Shown: positions 35,149-43,807, counted from the stretch's first letter. The stretch: 64,000 bases of DNA from Lachnospiraceae bacterium (GCA_017619635.1 JAFZRZ010000071.1:124001-188000); one strand, 5' to 3'. Numbers and translations: made by a program. The notes: a model not told the origin generated them from the sequence alone.

Positions 35149-35159
35149 ATTAAAATTCC

Positions 35160-35426
35160 CTACTTAAATAATTGACTTTTTATCATAGCTGCTTTTGCCG
35201 ATGTTAAAAGGTCTTCCCACTTTGCAAAATGCATTTCATCTATGTATATGCGAGAAAGCATTCTCGCATCAGTTAACTGTTGATCTATTTTCACAAGTTC
35301 ATCATTTACACATTCGGGATATTTTCCTTTAAATTTAGTTATTTTAGCCTGCATATCATTTATTAGTTCTGTATATATTTCCGCTTTTAAAAAATTATCA
35401 TCTGTCTGCATTCTGTTTTTCTTCAT
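35160..35426 (-). CDS. Small helical protein, possible zeta antitoxin
   Basis: An 88-residue, mainly helical and charged protein. It is the first gene of the zeta/PHP operon, the place where epsilon or PezA-type antitoxins are found, but I see no clear sequence similarity to either. The antitoxin role is inference from position and size only. GAGGT lies about 8 nt upstream of ATG 35426. Confidence 0.5.
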   Translation of the reverse strand: MKKNRMQTDDNFLKAEIYTELINDMQAKITKFKGKYPECVNDELVKIDQQLTDARMLSRIYIDEMHFAKWEDLLTSAKAAMIKSQLFK

Positions 35427-35474
35427 AATATTTACCTCACTGGACTAACAATTCTTTACTATAAATATTATACC

Positions 35475-36566
35475 TTATTTTTTAATAGTATGTATGACGA
35501 CTGATACTTCATGATTACCACATACGTATACCGGAGGGATCCAGTTTGTACGTATTTCTGCTCTTCCGACTCCAACATGATATCTCTGCCAGTGAGCACG
35601 TCTTACATGCGGTCTTATTGGCTTTCTTGAGGCATTATTTATATTCTTGGTATTTTCCTTGGCTACGTAGTCTAAAGCCTCTTTTTGAGCCAATTTAATA
35701 GCCTTACCATAGCGTACGCCTACGTCCCACATCATTATTTCTGAAAACTTATTCTTTATTGCTGAAGACGGCTTATATGTGTTCTTTGTAATCGGACTTT
35801 CGCTTATATCTCCCGAATCGACTGACAAGAACATTAATACCTGCATTATTGCTATAACGACCTCTGTTCTATGGTCTTCTTCTTTCATTGTTTTAAGTTC
35901 GGTAAAATCCATGTATGGACTATGGTTTCTTGCTACAAAATCAGTCTTGGGAAGTCCATTAAAATCTGCTTCAAGTTCATTCAACTGTTCAAAATTGTAC
36001 TCTCCATAATAACTGAATATCGTAAACTCATTGGTTACCATATAAGTAGCTATCGTGACCAGTCTTCCTACAGTTTCTATATGAACAAAAGCCCCCATAA
36101 ATGGATCGATATTTTCCACATCTGATAAGTCAAAATACATATCTTTTGACGGCATATGTGTTAATGCATCAAACGTGCAGCTTAATTTTTGTGTGTATTT
36201 GATCTCATGAAAGAAATCATTATCGATCTTATATACCAATTTATATTTAGTCCATTCTCGCAAACATGGACATTCTCCCATATAATCCTGCCATTCGGTT
36301 CTTCTCATTTTAAGATCACTCATCTTAACACCACTGAGAAGTGCTCGATTTGCTCTTTTGTCGTATAAACAAAAATCATTGAGAGCTTTATATCTTCCGT
36401 TATAATTCGGATTGAAAAAATCCCTTGAGAATATAAACTGAAGATATTCCTCAGCTGTGTAATCGGCAGGTATAAGACCGCAGTTTACCTGATGTTCGTA
36501 ATAATCATCAAAAGTCTCATTTGTACGCATAGCGTCTATCATTTCAAGAGGAAAATATTTTGCCAT
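35475..36566 (-). CDS. AcrVA2-like anti-CRISPR (anti-Cas12a) protein
   Basis: A 363-residue protein whose C-terminal end, from residue 318 (RPHVRRAHWQRYHVGVGRAE, then NWIPPVYV), closely follows the conserved end of AcrVA2 of Moraxella mobile elements (RPHIRRGHWHGYW..., W-x-P-x-x-V). The middle (MPSKDMYFDLSD, GAFVHIE; LMFLSVDSGDI) also fits in order. AcrVA2 lowers Cas12a levels by acting on nascent Cas12a and its mRNA (literature). The gene abuts an unknown 184-residue gene and an HTH remnant, an acr-aca-like layout. It is somewhat longer than the 322-residue type member. Alignment was by eye from memory. Confidence 0.7.
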   Translation of the reverse strand: MAKYFPLEMIDAMRTNETFDDYYEHQVNCGLIPADYTAEEYLQFIFSRDFFNPNYNGRYKALNDFCLYDKRANRALLSGVKMSDLKMRRTEWQDYMGECPCLREWTKYKLVYKIDNDFFHEIKYTQKLSCTFDALTHMPSKDMYFDLSDVENIDPFMGAFVHIETVGRLVTIATYMVTNEFTIFSYYGEYNFEQLNELEADFNGLPKTDFVARNHSPYMDFTELKTMKEEDHRTEVVIAIMQVLMFLSVDSGDISESPITKNTYKPSSAIKNKFSEIMMWDVGVRYGKAIKLAQKEALDYVAKENTKNINNASRKPIRPHVRRAHWQRYHVGVGRAEIRTNWIPPVYVCGNHEVSVVIHTIKK

Positions 36567-37121
36567 TTATACACTCCTATTCACGTCAATGGTAAATTTT
36601 GTGCCAGACTGCAATTCCGTTTTAATCATATCCAGTTCATTTATAGACATGAGTAAGCCCATAAAAGATTCTGAATCACTTAATCCTGCTGCCATATGAG
36701 ATAATCGAGATCTGATGTAATTGATCATGCCATATGGATTTTTTGTATTTATATCTGTTTTTGAAATGTCATGCGTATGATTTTGGCTAGAAATATCCCA
36801 AGTTGCTTGATAAATCATGTGTGTTTCAAAGTTGAAGACCATCTTAAAGTGCCCTGTTTTCCCATGATGTCCTATTAACTCACAAGTGATTATGTTATTA
36901 TAACCGGTTATATCTGAATATGTAGGATTTGCAATTACTGCATTTTTATCTGTATCGTATTTGATATCTGCTATCTCAAAGTGTACAGTTTTTAGCTCAA
37001 GAAACGCCTTGCAATATGGCAGAATATTATCGCTTGGTATTTTGTAAGATCTCCATAAACAGCCATTTATTGCAATACATTCATCTATATGTTCATACAT
37101 TGATGCGTAAATATTATTCAT
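36567..37121 (-). CDS. Hypothetical protein, partner of the AcrVA2-like gene
   Basis: A 184-residue soluble protein with no recognised domain. Its stop directly abuts the AcrVA2-like start codon, and its own start overlaps the end of the broken HTH gene, so all three are one operon. Guilt by association makes it a candidate anti-defence protein. ATG 37121 has AGAGGGA 9 nt upstream. Confidence 0.6.
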   Translation of the reverse strand: MNNIYASMYEHIDECIAINGCLWRSYKIPSDNILPYCKAFLELKTVHFEIADIKYDTDKNAVIANPTYSDITGYNNIITCELIGHHGKTGHFKMVFNFETHMIYQATWDISSQNHTHDISKTDINTKNPYGMINYIRSRLSHMAAGLSDSESFMGLLMSINELDMIKTELQSGTKFTIDVNRSV

Positions 37122-37381
37122 TAAAGTTTTCCCTCTTTATATGTACGAAAATGTCGCCATTATCTCCGGTTGTTACGTCTCCATACTTATGCATGAAAAG
37201 CCATACGAGATCCACGTTTAATTCTTTTGCGATTCTTTTTTGTTGTTTCGAGCGAGGGAGAAAGTCTTCCATTTTCATATTTTCGAATAGCAGAATCGTC
37301 CATGCCGATAAGTCGTCCAAGTTCGGCTTGTGTTAAACCCTTTTGAGTTCGCATCTGCTTGATTTTATCGCCTAATGTCAT
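37114..37381 (-). pseudogene. XRE HTH regulator gene broken by a one-base frameshift
   Basis: From ATG 37381 the first frame encodes a good HTH (KGLTQAELGRLIGMDDSAIRKYENGRLSPS) but then runs into basic nonsense and stops at 37187. The other frame, ending at 37114, supplies the expected remainder (KRIAKELNVDLVWLFMHKYGD). Removing one A from the A6 run near 37240 joins them into about an 88-residue regulator that parallels the HTH at 38654. It may be a true pseudogene, a sequencing slip or a slippage site. Its place ahead of the AcrVA2-like gene recalls aca regulators. Confidence 0.7.
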
Positions 37382-37384
37382 AAC

Positions 37385-38611
37385 CTATCCCTCTTTCAAT
37401 ACGGCTGCATTATTCCATGCCTGTATCGCTCTTTCTCTTGTTTTGAATCCAGAGTTGTCATCATGTCTTTGAGCCGTTCCGCAGTAACCGCATTCGATCC
37501 AATACATGCGCCTGCTGGGAGTCCCATTTCTATATCTGCTCTTTACTGTTATCTTGTCGCCTATTTTCTTGCAATATGGACATGCGTTTAATTCAGTCCA
37601 TTTTTTAATTGGTGCTCCACAGTGCGGACATGACTCATGTATTCCATGAACATAGATACCTTCGCAGTATTCACAAGAGTCTTCTTGAGGCTTTTCTTCA
37701 TCTGTAGGACATCTTAATGCTTTACTCTTTTTAACGTCTCCGATAAGGGATATAGCAAGGCCACCAAAATATCCTACCGGAATCCCTATAAATATCAATA
37801 TGAACAACAATGCTCCGCTAGGTATTGAAAACTTCATTATCTTCGGAGATATTGTTAATAATCCGTTGATAAATGCATCTGATATTGAGTATTTTGTACG
37901 GGCCATTAACTGTTTTTGAACAACATCGTTAAACTGGCTTGTGAATTGAGCATCAAGAATCCGATCTGTGTCGTTTCCCTGCATTCCTTCCCAGTACCAA
38001 TCGTCGAAATCCTGATGTGACGACATTTCATCATACGGTGTTAAGATAACGTCCGCAGGATTTTCCATGTTTGTGGAATACATAAACAGCCAGTGTCTCT
38101 CATCTTCGAATCTGTTGACGTACAGATCATAAGCATATTGTGACGGATTGTAATAATAGTCTTTCCATTCGGTATTGTCTACCGTTATCAGTGCCGGAGT
38201 TATACCCGTCTTTTCTTGGAAATCTTCAAAAACGCTCATTAGGCGAATTTCTTCTCTTTCGCTTAAGACATCGATATTATCTTCTATTATGATCTGCGTA
38301 TCATAGTCTAGGCTTAATTTATGTGGTATGTGACACATAGTTTTAATCGCAGGCATTGTTGCGATTAGCCATATGAGTGCCATTATACCTAGAAATATTA
38401 TCGCCGCTACCGGTGAGTCTACTTTTGAATTACTGTAATAATATTTGGGTTTTCCATGACTGTAATAGACATAACGATGAGTGCCGGGGTGATATGTGTT
38501 ATAAACGTGGCTTCGACTGCTCGAATGTCCCGAGCCATGTGAAGAACCTCCGCCAAAGCTTCCACCACTGCTTCCACCGCTGTGAGAACCGCCTCCACTA
38601 GAATGTGGCAT
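37385..38611 (-). CDS. TPM-like membrane protein fused to a Lar-type zinc ribbon
   Basis: A 408-residue fusion. Residues 1-35 are a Gly/Ser/His-rich low-complexity start. A membrane segment (about 67-88) is followed by a TPM/YgcG-like domain (about 95-230: LSEREEIRLMSVFEDFQEKTG, PALITVDN) and a second membrane segment (about 272-296). The end has zinc knuckles (CEYC/CPHC; CPYC) and a Lar-like module (IECGYCGTAQ, then ERAIQAWNNA). Lar proteins alleviate type I restriction. The fusion is unusual, and the anti-restriction role is inferred from the Lar-like end and the neighbouring AcrVA2-like gene. Confidence 0.65.
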   Translation of the reverse strand: MPHSSGGGSHSGGSSGGSFGGGSSHGSGHSSSRSHVYNTYHPGTHRYVYYSHGKPKYYYSNSKVDSPVAAIIFLGIMALIWLIATMPAIKTMCHIPHKLSLDYDTQIIIEDNIDVLSEREEIRLMSVFEDFQEKTGITPALITVDNTEWKDYYYNPSQYAYDLYVNRFEDERHWLFMYSTNMENPADVILTPYDEMSSHQDFDDWYWEGMQGNDTDRILDAQFTSQFNDVVQKQLMARTKYSISDAFINGLLTISPKIMKFSIPSGALLFILIFIGIPVGYFGGLAISLIGDVKKSKALRCPTDEEKPQEDSCEYCEGIYVHGIHESCPHCGAPIKKWTELNACPYCKKIGDKITVKSRYRNGTPSRRMYWIECGYCGTAQRHDDNSGFKTRERAIQAWNNAAVLKEG

Positions 38612-38653
38612 ATTTATTCCTCCTATCGAATGCTATTGATTCTACTTTTGAAT

Positions 38654-38905
38654 TTATTTTTGATATTTATCTTTTACGATAAATTCGCATTTTAACTGTA
38701 CATCTACGTTAAGCGCGTCAAAAAGTTTGTTTAACATATCTAATTTAGGGCTTCTTGCGTTGTTTTCGTACATTTGAATTCTATTTGCATTTAAACCTAC
38801 AAGTTCACCAAGTTCTGTTTGGGATAAACCTCTTGATTTTCGTATCTGTCTGATCAGTGAACCATATTCTATATTTTTGCCATTACTGTATGGATTTAAT
38901 AACAT
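38654..38905 (-). CDS. Small XRE HTH regulator
   Basis: An 83-residue Cro/C1-type regulator: IRQIRKSRGLSQTELGELVG, RIQMYENNARSPKL, then a final helix LNKLFDALNVDV. It overlaps the DUF6273-like gene upstream by 10 nt and precedes the TPM-Lar gene, whose operon it may control. It is the intact counterpart of the broken HTH at 37114-37381. Confidence 0.75.
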   Translation of the reverse strand: MLLNPYSNGKNIEYGSLIRQIRKSRGLSQTELGELVGLNANRIQMYENNARSPKLDMLNKLFDALNVDVQLKCEFIVKDKYQK

Positions 38906-39375
38906 GGATTATCCCTTTTTATATTCTCTAACCATTCCTCTATAAACCCTTTTATGTCTGAAGTTTCATAGTCGTTGGTGTTGTGTTTATAGAGTTTCTT
39001 ATTGTAACAATGCTGCGCTATCGATGTATTACATATTGCCATATCATCGGATACCACAGTCCATATATGATCTGCAAATTCAAATTCCTCGCCAGGAACC
39101 ATTTTGAAAAGTTTGAGGTTTGATATTATCAGTACCGGTCTAACGTTGCATATCGTGTTTACGAATTCCTCGCCATAACCTCGTTCATTATCTTCCGATA
39201 CCGTAAATACCACTCTTTCATTATCTCCATGTGAACGGAGCCAGTATGAAAAATGTACATGAGGAATGTGTTTCTTGTACTGTTCATATTCTTCGATACT
39301 TAAAAGTTTGATCCCTGTAACATCGATATCTATTTCTTTGGAGATTTTTATTATATGTTTTGCTTTCATGTTCAA
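38896..39375 (-). CDS. DUF6273-like protein
   Basis: A 159-residue protein with the pattern SYWLRSHGDNER ... GEEFVNTICNVRPVLII, which matches the DUF6273 module (YWLRSPG...GVRPAL) usually found on Firmicute surface or phage-related proteins. There is no signal peptide, so this copy is probably cytoplasmic. Function unknown. It overlaps the following HTH gene. Confidence 0.55.
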   Translation of the reverse strand: MNMKAKHIIKISKEIDIDVTGIKLLSIEEYEQYKKHIPHVHFSYWLRSHGDNERVVFTVSEDNERGYGEEFVNTICNVRPVLIISNLKLFKMVPGEEFEFADHIWTVVSDDMAICNTSIAQHCYNKKLYKHNTNDYETSDIKGFIEEWLENIKRDNPCY

Positions 39376-39381
39376 CGCCCG

Positions 39382-39826
39382 TTATCTTTTCTTTAAATTA
39401 CCGCTAGATGTTTTGTACCATTCCTCCATTTCACATTCATAAAATGTTGTGAAATCACAGGATATCATTTCCGCCTGATAATAATTCTTTAAAAAATCTC
39501 TCAAATTCTGAGAAATTCCATCAGCGTGATGAAATTGCGTTAAAATGTATCTTACAAGGCAATTTGGGCATATTTTTAGGTCTCTTGTCTTCATCTTGCC
39601 ATATGATATTATCAAGTGTTAATTTTACGAGAGCTCTACTTTTTGAAGGAGAAAGTAAACCATTGGGGCAATACCTTTCATATAGGGTTGTTGGCTTGTT
39701 TTCTCCAATCTCGGTGTTGAAGTATGTTTGACAAAACAAATAAAATTGAGAAGAATTGAATTTCCACTGTCTTTTATTCTTTCCTTTCCCGTACGTCAAA
39801 ATATGTTCATCAAAATTTCTTTCCAT
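39382..39826 (-). pseudogene. Hypothetical zinc-finger-like gene split by a frameshift
   Basis: Two overlapping frames: 39826-39521 (101 residues, MERNFDEHILTYGKGKNKRQ at its start) and 39615-39382 (containing RDLKICPNCLVRYILTQFHH). The second has no convincing ribosome site. Deleting one A in GACAAGAGACC near 39592 joins them into a single protein of about 147 residues with a C-P-x-C motif. I therefore treat it as one frameshifted gene; two separate small genes remain possible. Confidence 0.5.
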
Positions 39827-39847
39827 GCGACCTCCTTTTTGATCCTT

Positions 39848-40348
39848 TTATAACCTTATTATATTTGTTAATATGAGGGCTACACCGATTCCATATAATA
39901 CGAATGAAGTGATGTACCCCAAGAAACTCTTGGATTTTATCTTGAGTAGTGATATAGGCTTTAGCCATAAAGGAAATAGCCACTTAATACCACCGCTTGT
40001 AAATGTATCTTGGATCAGATGTATCATATAACCCATAATCCATGCTTTCATCGTATAGTCCGGTAAGAGAATGCTTTTGGTCGATATGATGTGTATGAGC
40101 CAACATGTAAGTCCTAAAAACAGAGGTGTATGTGTTATAGACCTATGTTTAAGAAACAGTCTTGTTATAAAAGACGATATCTTGAGTTTTTGAGCGATCT
40201 TTGAATTCTTTACATCGATATCCGGAAATATTGACGCTACCGTGCATATTGCGGTAAATCCTGCTACTGTCGAAGGTTCATTGAATGTCAGACAGGCAGC
40301 AGTGATACCCATTGTGAATCCAAGTGATATATGTTGTGTTCCGGTCAT
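39848..40348 (-). CDS. YdjM-type membrane-bound metal-dependent hydrolase
   Basis: A 166-residue membrane protein of the YdjM/DUF457 family. It has conserved metal-type motifs HISLGF near the start, SIFPDIDV (residues 40-47), KHRSITHTP (near 66) and HLIQDTFTSGGIKWLFP (near 110), with four to five hydrophobic segments. In E. coli ydjM is LexA-regulated; its reaction is unknown. It is transcribed alone from a promoter with the 28-nt-spaced TTGCAC/CATACT pair. Confidence 0.75.
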   Translation of the reverse strand: MTGTQHISLGFTMGITAACLTFNEPSTVAGFTAICTVASIFPDIDVKNSKIAQKLKISSFITRLFLKHRSITHTPLFLGLTCWLIHIISTKSILLPDYTMKAWIMGYMIHLIQDTFTSGGIKWLFPLWLKPISLLKIKSKSFLGYITSFVLYGIGVALILTNIIRL

Positions 40349-40369
40349 GAAACTATCTCCTTATAAATA

Positions 40370-40409
40370 AGTATGTAAGAAATAAAAATGTTTTTAATTT
40401 TTTGTGCAA
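40370..40409 (-). promoter_or_regulatory. TTGCAC-28-CATACT promoter-like element (ydjM-like gene)
   Basis: On the minus strand TTGCAC (40409-40404), 28 nt, CATACT (40375-40370), 22 nt before the start codon of the YdjM-like gene. It lies just after the terminator of the upstream gene. Confidence 0.55.
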
Positions 40410-40410
40410 A

Positions 40411-40435
40411 AAAAACAGATGGTATTAACCACCTG
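40411..40435 (-). terminator. Terminator
   Basis: ACAGGTGGT/ACCATCTGT stem (one G-U) followed by T8 on the minus strand. Confidence 0.85.
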
Positions 40436-40451
40436 TTTTTGTTTTGTTACC

Positions 40452-41114
40452 TTAATCCTTGACACCTTTGAACATTGATATGGTCTTTGAAGTGATCCTG
40501 CGGGCAACTTCAATGCCTTTATTATCATTGTTCTTAACGGAAACGAGCATATCGTTCCATTTTACAAAGCCTTCACCATTAAGAAATTCTGTTCTCTTAT
40601 TGTTGGGAATGCAACCGCCATATGACATATCGTCGAGGAAATTCAGTATCTGACGATTGTTGAGCTTTGCTGCATAAGCATCGGGTTCTACATTCTTGAA
40701 TCGATTCTTTACGTAATACATTATCGCAGCATCTACTTTTTTCTTCAAAGCAGGCTGAGATGTCTTTCTTATCGATACAAGTTCTCTGAATCCTTTTTCA
40801 TTTTCTTTAGGATCGGAAGTCATTACTATGTCAAGAGGTTTCTTTCCTGCATATGCGCCGTCTTCGATAGTGATTATTGGCTCCGGTGCAGGTTGTTTTG
40901 TCTGTTTGGGCGGTTCGGGCTTCTTCTCTTCTTTGATCTCGGGAACTTCTTCTTTCGGCAGGGGCTCTGCTTTTGAGTCTTCTTCCTTAAATACTGTAAC
41001 CTTTAATGATTCAGTGATCACTTTGCTTATCACTTCTTCTATGACTGCGGGATCTTCTCCTTCAATCGTGAGGACTACCCTTTCGCCGTCGCGAAATATT
41101 TTTGTTGATAACAT
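40452..41114 (-). CDS. Hypothetical protein with Pro/Glu/Lys linker
   Basis: A 220-residue protein. A small N-terminal domain (about 1-45) is followed by a disordered linker rich in P, E and K (45-80), and a basic helical C-terminal domain (about 85-220). The layout resembles nucleoid or partition-associated plasmid proteins, but no family is recognised and no function is claimed. AGGAGG precedes ATG 41114. Confidence 0.6.
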   Translation of the reverse strand: MLSTKIFRDGERVVLTIEGEDPAVIEEVISKVITESLKVTVFKEEDSKAEPLPKEEVPEIKEEKKPEPPKQTKQPAPEPIITIEDGAYAGKKPLDIVMTSDPKENEKGFRELVSIRKTSQPALKKKVDAAIMYYVKNRFKNVEPDAYAAKLNNRQILNFLDDMSYGGCIPNNKRTEFLNGEGFVKWNDMLVSVKNNDNKGIEVARRITSKTISMFKGVKD

Positions 41115-41167
41115 AAACCTTTCCTCCTTGTTTTAATCGTTATAAAGATAGTATGGCATATTTTTAT

Positions 41168-41200
41168 ATAAATAATGCCCCTCCCGTTAAGAAGGGGCAC
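41168..41200 (-). terminator. Terminator
   Basis: TGCCCCT/AGGGGCA stem on the minus strand with an AT-rich tail (ATTATTTAT) after the protease-like gene. Confidence 0.7.
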
Positions 41201-41216
41201 TGTATAGATTACATTA

Positions 41217-43214
41217 TTACTTGGCTGCCTTAGGCATGCTAGGGTAGAGAACGTTGCCTTTTTCGTCCATGAACAAGATGAAGTAGTCGTCTGTATTTGA
41301 TGTAAATTCGTACTTTTCTGTCTTGTATTCATATTCGAATGAATCGTGGTTTCCGTATGTTGCTCTCTTTGGAGTTATTGTAAGGTAAAGGCTCTTGTCT
41401 GTATAGTAGTTGTTGTCGTATACGTTGAATATTATCGTTCCGTCATCAGACTTCTGATAGTCATATACTACAACCGCATGAGCGCCTGTCTCGTCTCCGA
41501 GTCCGCATATGAGTATCTTTCCCTCGTCCATTTCCTTTAATACTTCTTCAAGACCGGGATAATAATCATTTGACACTCCCTTTTCGCAGTAATGGCACTT
41601 CTTCTTTATAATGTCATTACCCTCTTTCCAATAACAACCTGCCATTTTGATGAATTCAGCCTCACCCTCTGTTCTAGGAGTGATGATCAATGTCTCATCT
41701 GTTATTCTATCTCTGACGAACTTTTCATTCTTATAGTCGTTTAAGCCCTTATCGAATAGTGTGTTATTCTCTTCAGCACTTAAATCCCACTTGATGAGTC
41801 CGTAATCGCCACCGTACTTATATGAGTCTGCAATAGGTACTGAACCCGTATTGAAAACTTTTGTTGTGAGCATTGATACTCCCATGCATGTTCCTTGAGG
41901 AGATATCTTTGTAGCGAAGTTTCCGAATGGAAGTGTATCTTCGTTGAAATCGAACTTATCGGCTATGAGTTTCTTATTTGCCTGATATCTGACCTGCTGA
42001 CCAGATGAGTAATCGAATTCGAAGCTTCTTGTATCATCGTATGTATAATAACAATATGTAAGCCACTGATAGAACGGCTGATTCTTTACATCGCCTTCAA
42101 ATCTGTGCTCTCCGCTTACGTCTGCAACTTCGTATCCATTGACCAGTAATGAGTATTTCTCATCAGATACGGCTTCTACTGCTTCACTGTCTACTGTGAA
42201 AGGGCCCCACTGAGGTCTGAAACTGTACATATAGTTGAGAGAGTCTAGCATTCTCTGAATTGCTTTCTCGTTCTTTGCAGGATCTCCACAGTCTACGTAG
42301 TATATCTTTGCATTGTTCTGCTTGTGTAAGAGTGATGCACATATCCAACCAAGAGCAGGTCTGCATCTTACTACTACCTTTACGTCTACGTTATCTGTTG
42401 CTTCCTCGGCAGTTGTATATACGAGGTAGTTAAGGTCTGTAAGTATATTCTTTGCATTGCCATTGCTTACGCCCTTGCCTCTGCTTACTACATATACGTA
42501 GTTCATTTCATTGAAGTCAAGTTCTGCTTTGGTAGAAAGTACGTTGGTATCCTTGTTTACCTTGAAGTCAAGCTTATCTACATCGTTTCCTATTCCGCTT
42601 ATGTATAATGCAAGGTCACCGATCGTAACTTCATCGTTTACAATGTCTGAAACATCAATGTCTAATGAGCCACCGTAGTTGTATATCTTATATGCCTTGT
42701 AGACATTCAGATTACCGAGTGATGATTCCGGTACGCTTCTTAAGTCCATGCTCTCGACTACTGCGAACATTTCCTCGATTGTCTTTGCTGCGAGTGAAAC
42801 TTCTGGACAATCATTAAATTCATAAGATATGTTACCAGTGTATTCATACTGGGTATTGATATCCATGTTGTTGTCTACCTTGTACTTGTCAGTATAAAAG
42901 TCTCCTGATGTAGACATCTTTGTAGGATCTGAATGATAGACGTTTATTTCGTCATCATCTGAAAGTCCGTCATGATCGCTGTCTACTACGTTAGGATCGA
43001 GTCCCATCTGCAGCTTATCGTACTTTGACATTCCATCAATTTCGGACATTTCCTGTTTTAGTGTTCCCTCGAAATCTTCGATTGTAACCTCCACATCATT
43101 GAATGTTATAAGTTCACGACCGAAGCCGAGTTTATCGCTTATTACCGGATAGGATACATATACTATCCCCGCCAAAATGGCTATTGAAATGATTAGTTTA
43201 ATAAGTTTCTTCAT
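41217..43214 (-). CDS. Membrane-anchored protein with thrombospondin type 3 motif and papain-like domain
   Basis: A 665-residue extracytoplasmic protein. Residues 5-25 are a signal anchor. A calcium-binding type 3 repeat (DPNVVDSDHDGLSDDDEINV, residues about 73-92) follows. The last about 260 residues contain SPQGTCMGVSML (Cys), ETGAHAVVVYDY (His) and FNVYDNN (Asn/Asp), the spacing expected of a papain/C39-like cysteine peptidase. A CHYCEKG Cys pair lies between. Peptidase activity is inferred from the triad only. The gene is transcribed from its own promoter of the 28-nt-spaced type. Confidence 0.65.
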   Translation of the reverse strand: MKKLIKLIISIAILAGIVYVSYPVISDKLGFGRELITFNDVEVTIEDFEGTLKQEMSEIDGMSKYDKLQMGLDPNVVDSDHDGLSDDDEINVYHSDPTKMSTSGDFYTDKYKVDNNMDINTQYEYTGNISYEFNDCPEVSLAAKTIEEMFAVVESMDLRSVPESSLGNLNVYKAYKIYNYGGSLDIDVSDIVNDEVTIGDLALYISGIGNDVDKLDFKVNKDTNVLSTKAELDFNEMNYVYVVSRGKGVSNGNAKNILTDLNYLVYTTAEEATDNVDVKVVVRCRPALGWICASLLHKQNNAKIYYVDCGDPAKNEKAIQRMLDSLNYMYSFRPQWGPFTVDSEAVEAVSDEKYSLLVNGYEVADVSGEHRFEGDVKNQPFYQWLTYCYYTYDDTRSFEFDYSSGQQVRYQANKKLIADKFDFNEDTLPFGNFATKISPQGTCMGVSMLTTKVFNTGSVPIADSYKYGGDYGLIKWDLSAEENNTLFDKGLNDYKNEKFVRDRITDETLIITPRTEGEAEFIKMAGCYWKEGNDIIKKKCHYCEKGVSNDYYPGLEEVLKEMDEGKILICGLGDETGAHAVVVYDYQKSDDGTIIFNVYDNNYYTDKSLYLTITPKRATYGNHDSFEYEYKTEKYEFTSNTDDYFILFMDEKGNVLYPSMPKAAK

Positions 43215-43263
43215 GTTACTGTGCCCCCTAATAAAAGGTAACTATTTTCTTTGCTTCATTAAT

Positions 43264-43303
43264 AATATGGATTATTTTTGATAGAGTGAAAAATTTTGTG
43301 CAA
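43264..43303 (-). promoter_or_regulatory. TTGCAC-28-CATATT promoter-like element (protease-like gene)
   Basis: On the minus strand TTGCAC (43303-43298), exactly 28 nt, CATATT (43269-43264), about 50 nt before ATG 43214. Confidence 0.55.
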
Positions 43304-43464
43304 AAATTTTGTTACCGACGCGTTTTATGTGCTGATATCATTATACCATATTATTGATATTTACACATAAATAGTAGCGTTTTGCATGTTTATGGTTGTG
43401 GTAATAATATATTTTTATTTCGTAACAATAATAACCGGAGAATAAATATTTGGAGGTAAGAATT

Positions 43465-43737
43465 ATGGCATTCGAATGGGCAAAAGATATGGCATCTTCT
43501 GATGAACTTATCGATGAAGTTTTAGCCGCTGTCGAGAATGATGAAGTCAGTGTTTCAATGAAGATCGCTAACGAGATCATTGGAGATGAAGACGATGAAT
43601 CAGACAGGCTTTTAATGGCATATAAATGTGCTACTGATGAGCAAAAATGTGCCATTGACGGAACTCTTGTTAATCTGACAGGCTGGTCATTGAGACACAT
43701 TCTTGAAGACCTTCTTGGCAAACCTATTACGGAATAA
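43465..43737 (+). CDS. Small acidic hypothetical protein
   Basis: A 90-residue acidic helical protein. ATG 43465 has GGAGG 8 nt upstream; TTG 43450 in the same frame overlaps that site. Single-gene transcript with a terminator. No family recognised. Confidence 0.65.
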   Translation: MAFEWAKDMASSDELIDEVLAAVENDEVSVSMKIANEIIGDEDDESDRLLMAYKCATDEQKCAIDGTLVNLTGWSLRHILEDLLGKPITE

Positions 43738-43750
43738 CCAGGTATTAAAA

Positions 43751-43777
43751 GTGCGATCTAAAAGGTCGCATTTTTTT
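43751..43777 (+). terminator. Terminator
   Basis: TGCGATC/GGTCGCA stem followed by T7. Confidence 0.85.
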
Positions 43778-43807
43778 GTTTCATTTACAATTGACATTTT
43801 TTTACTT

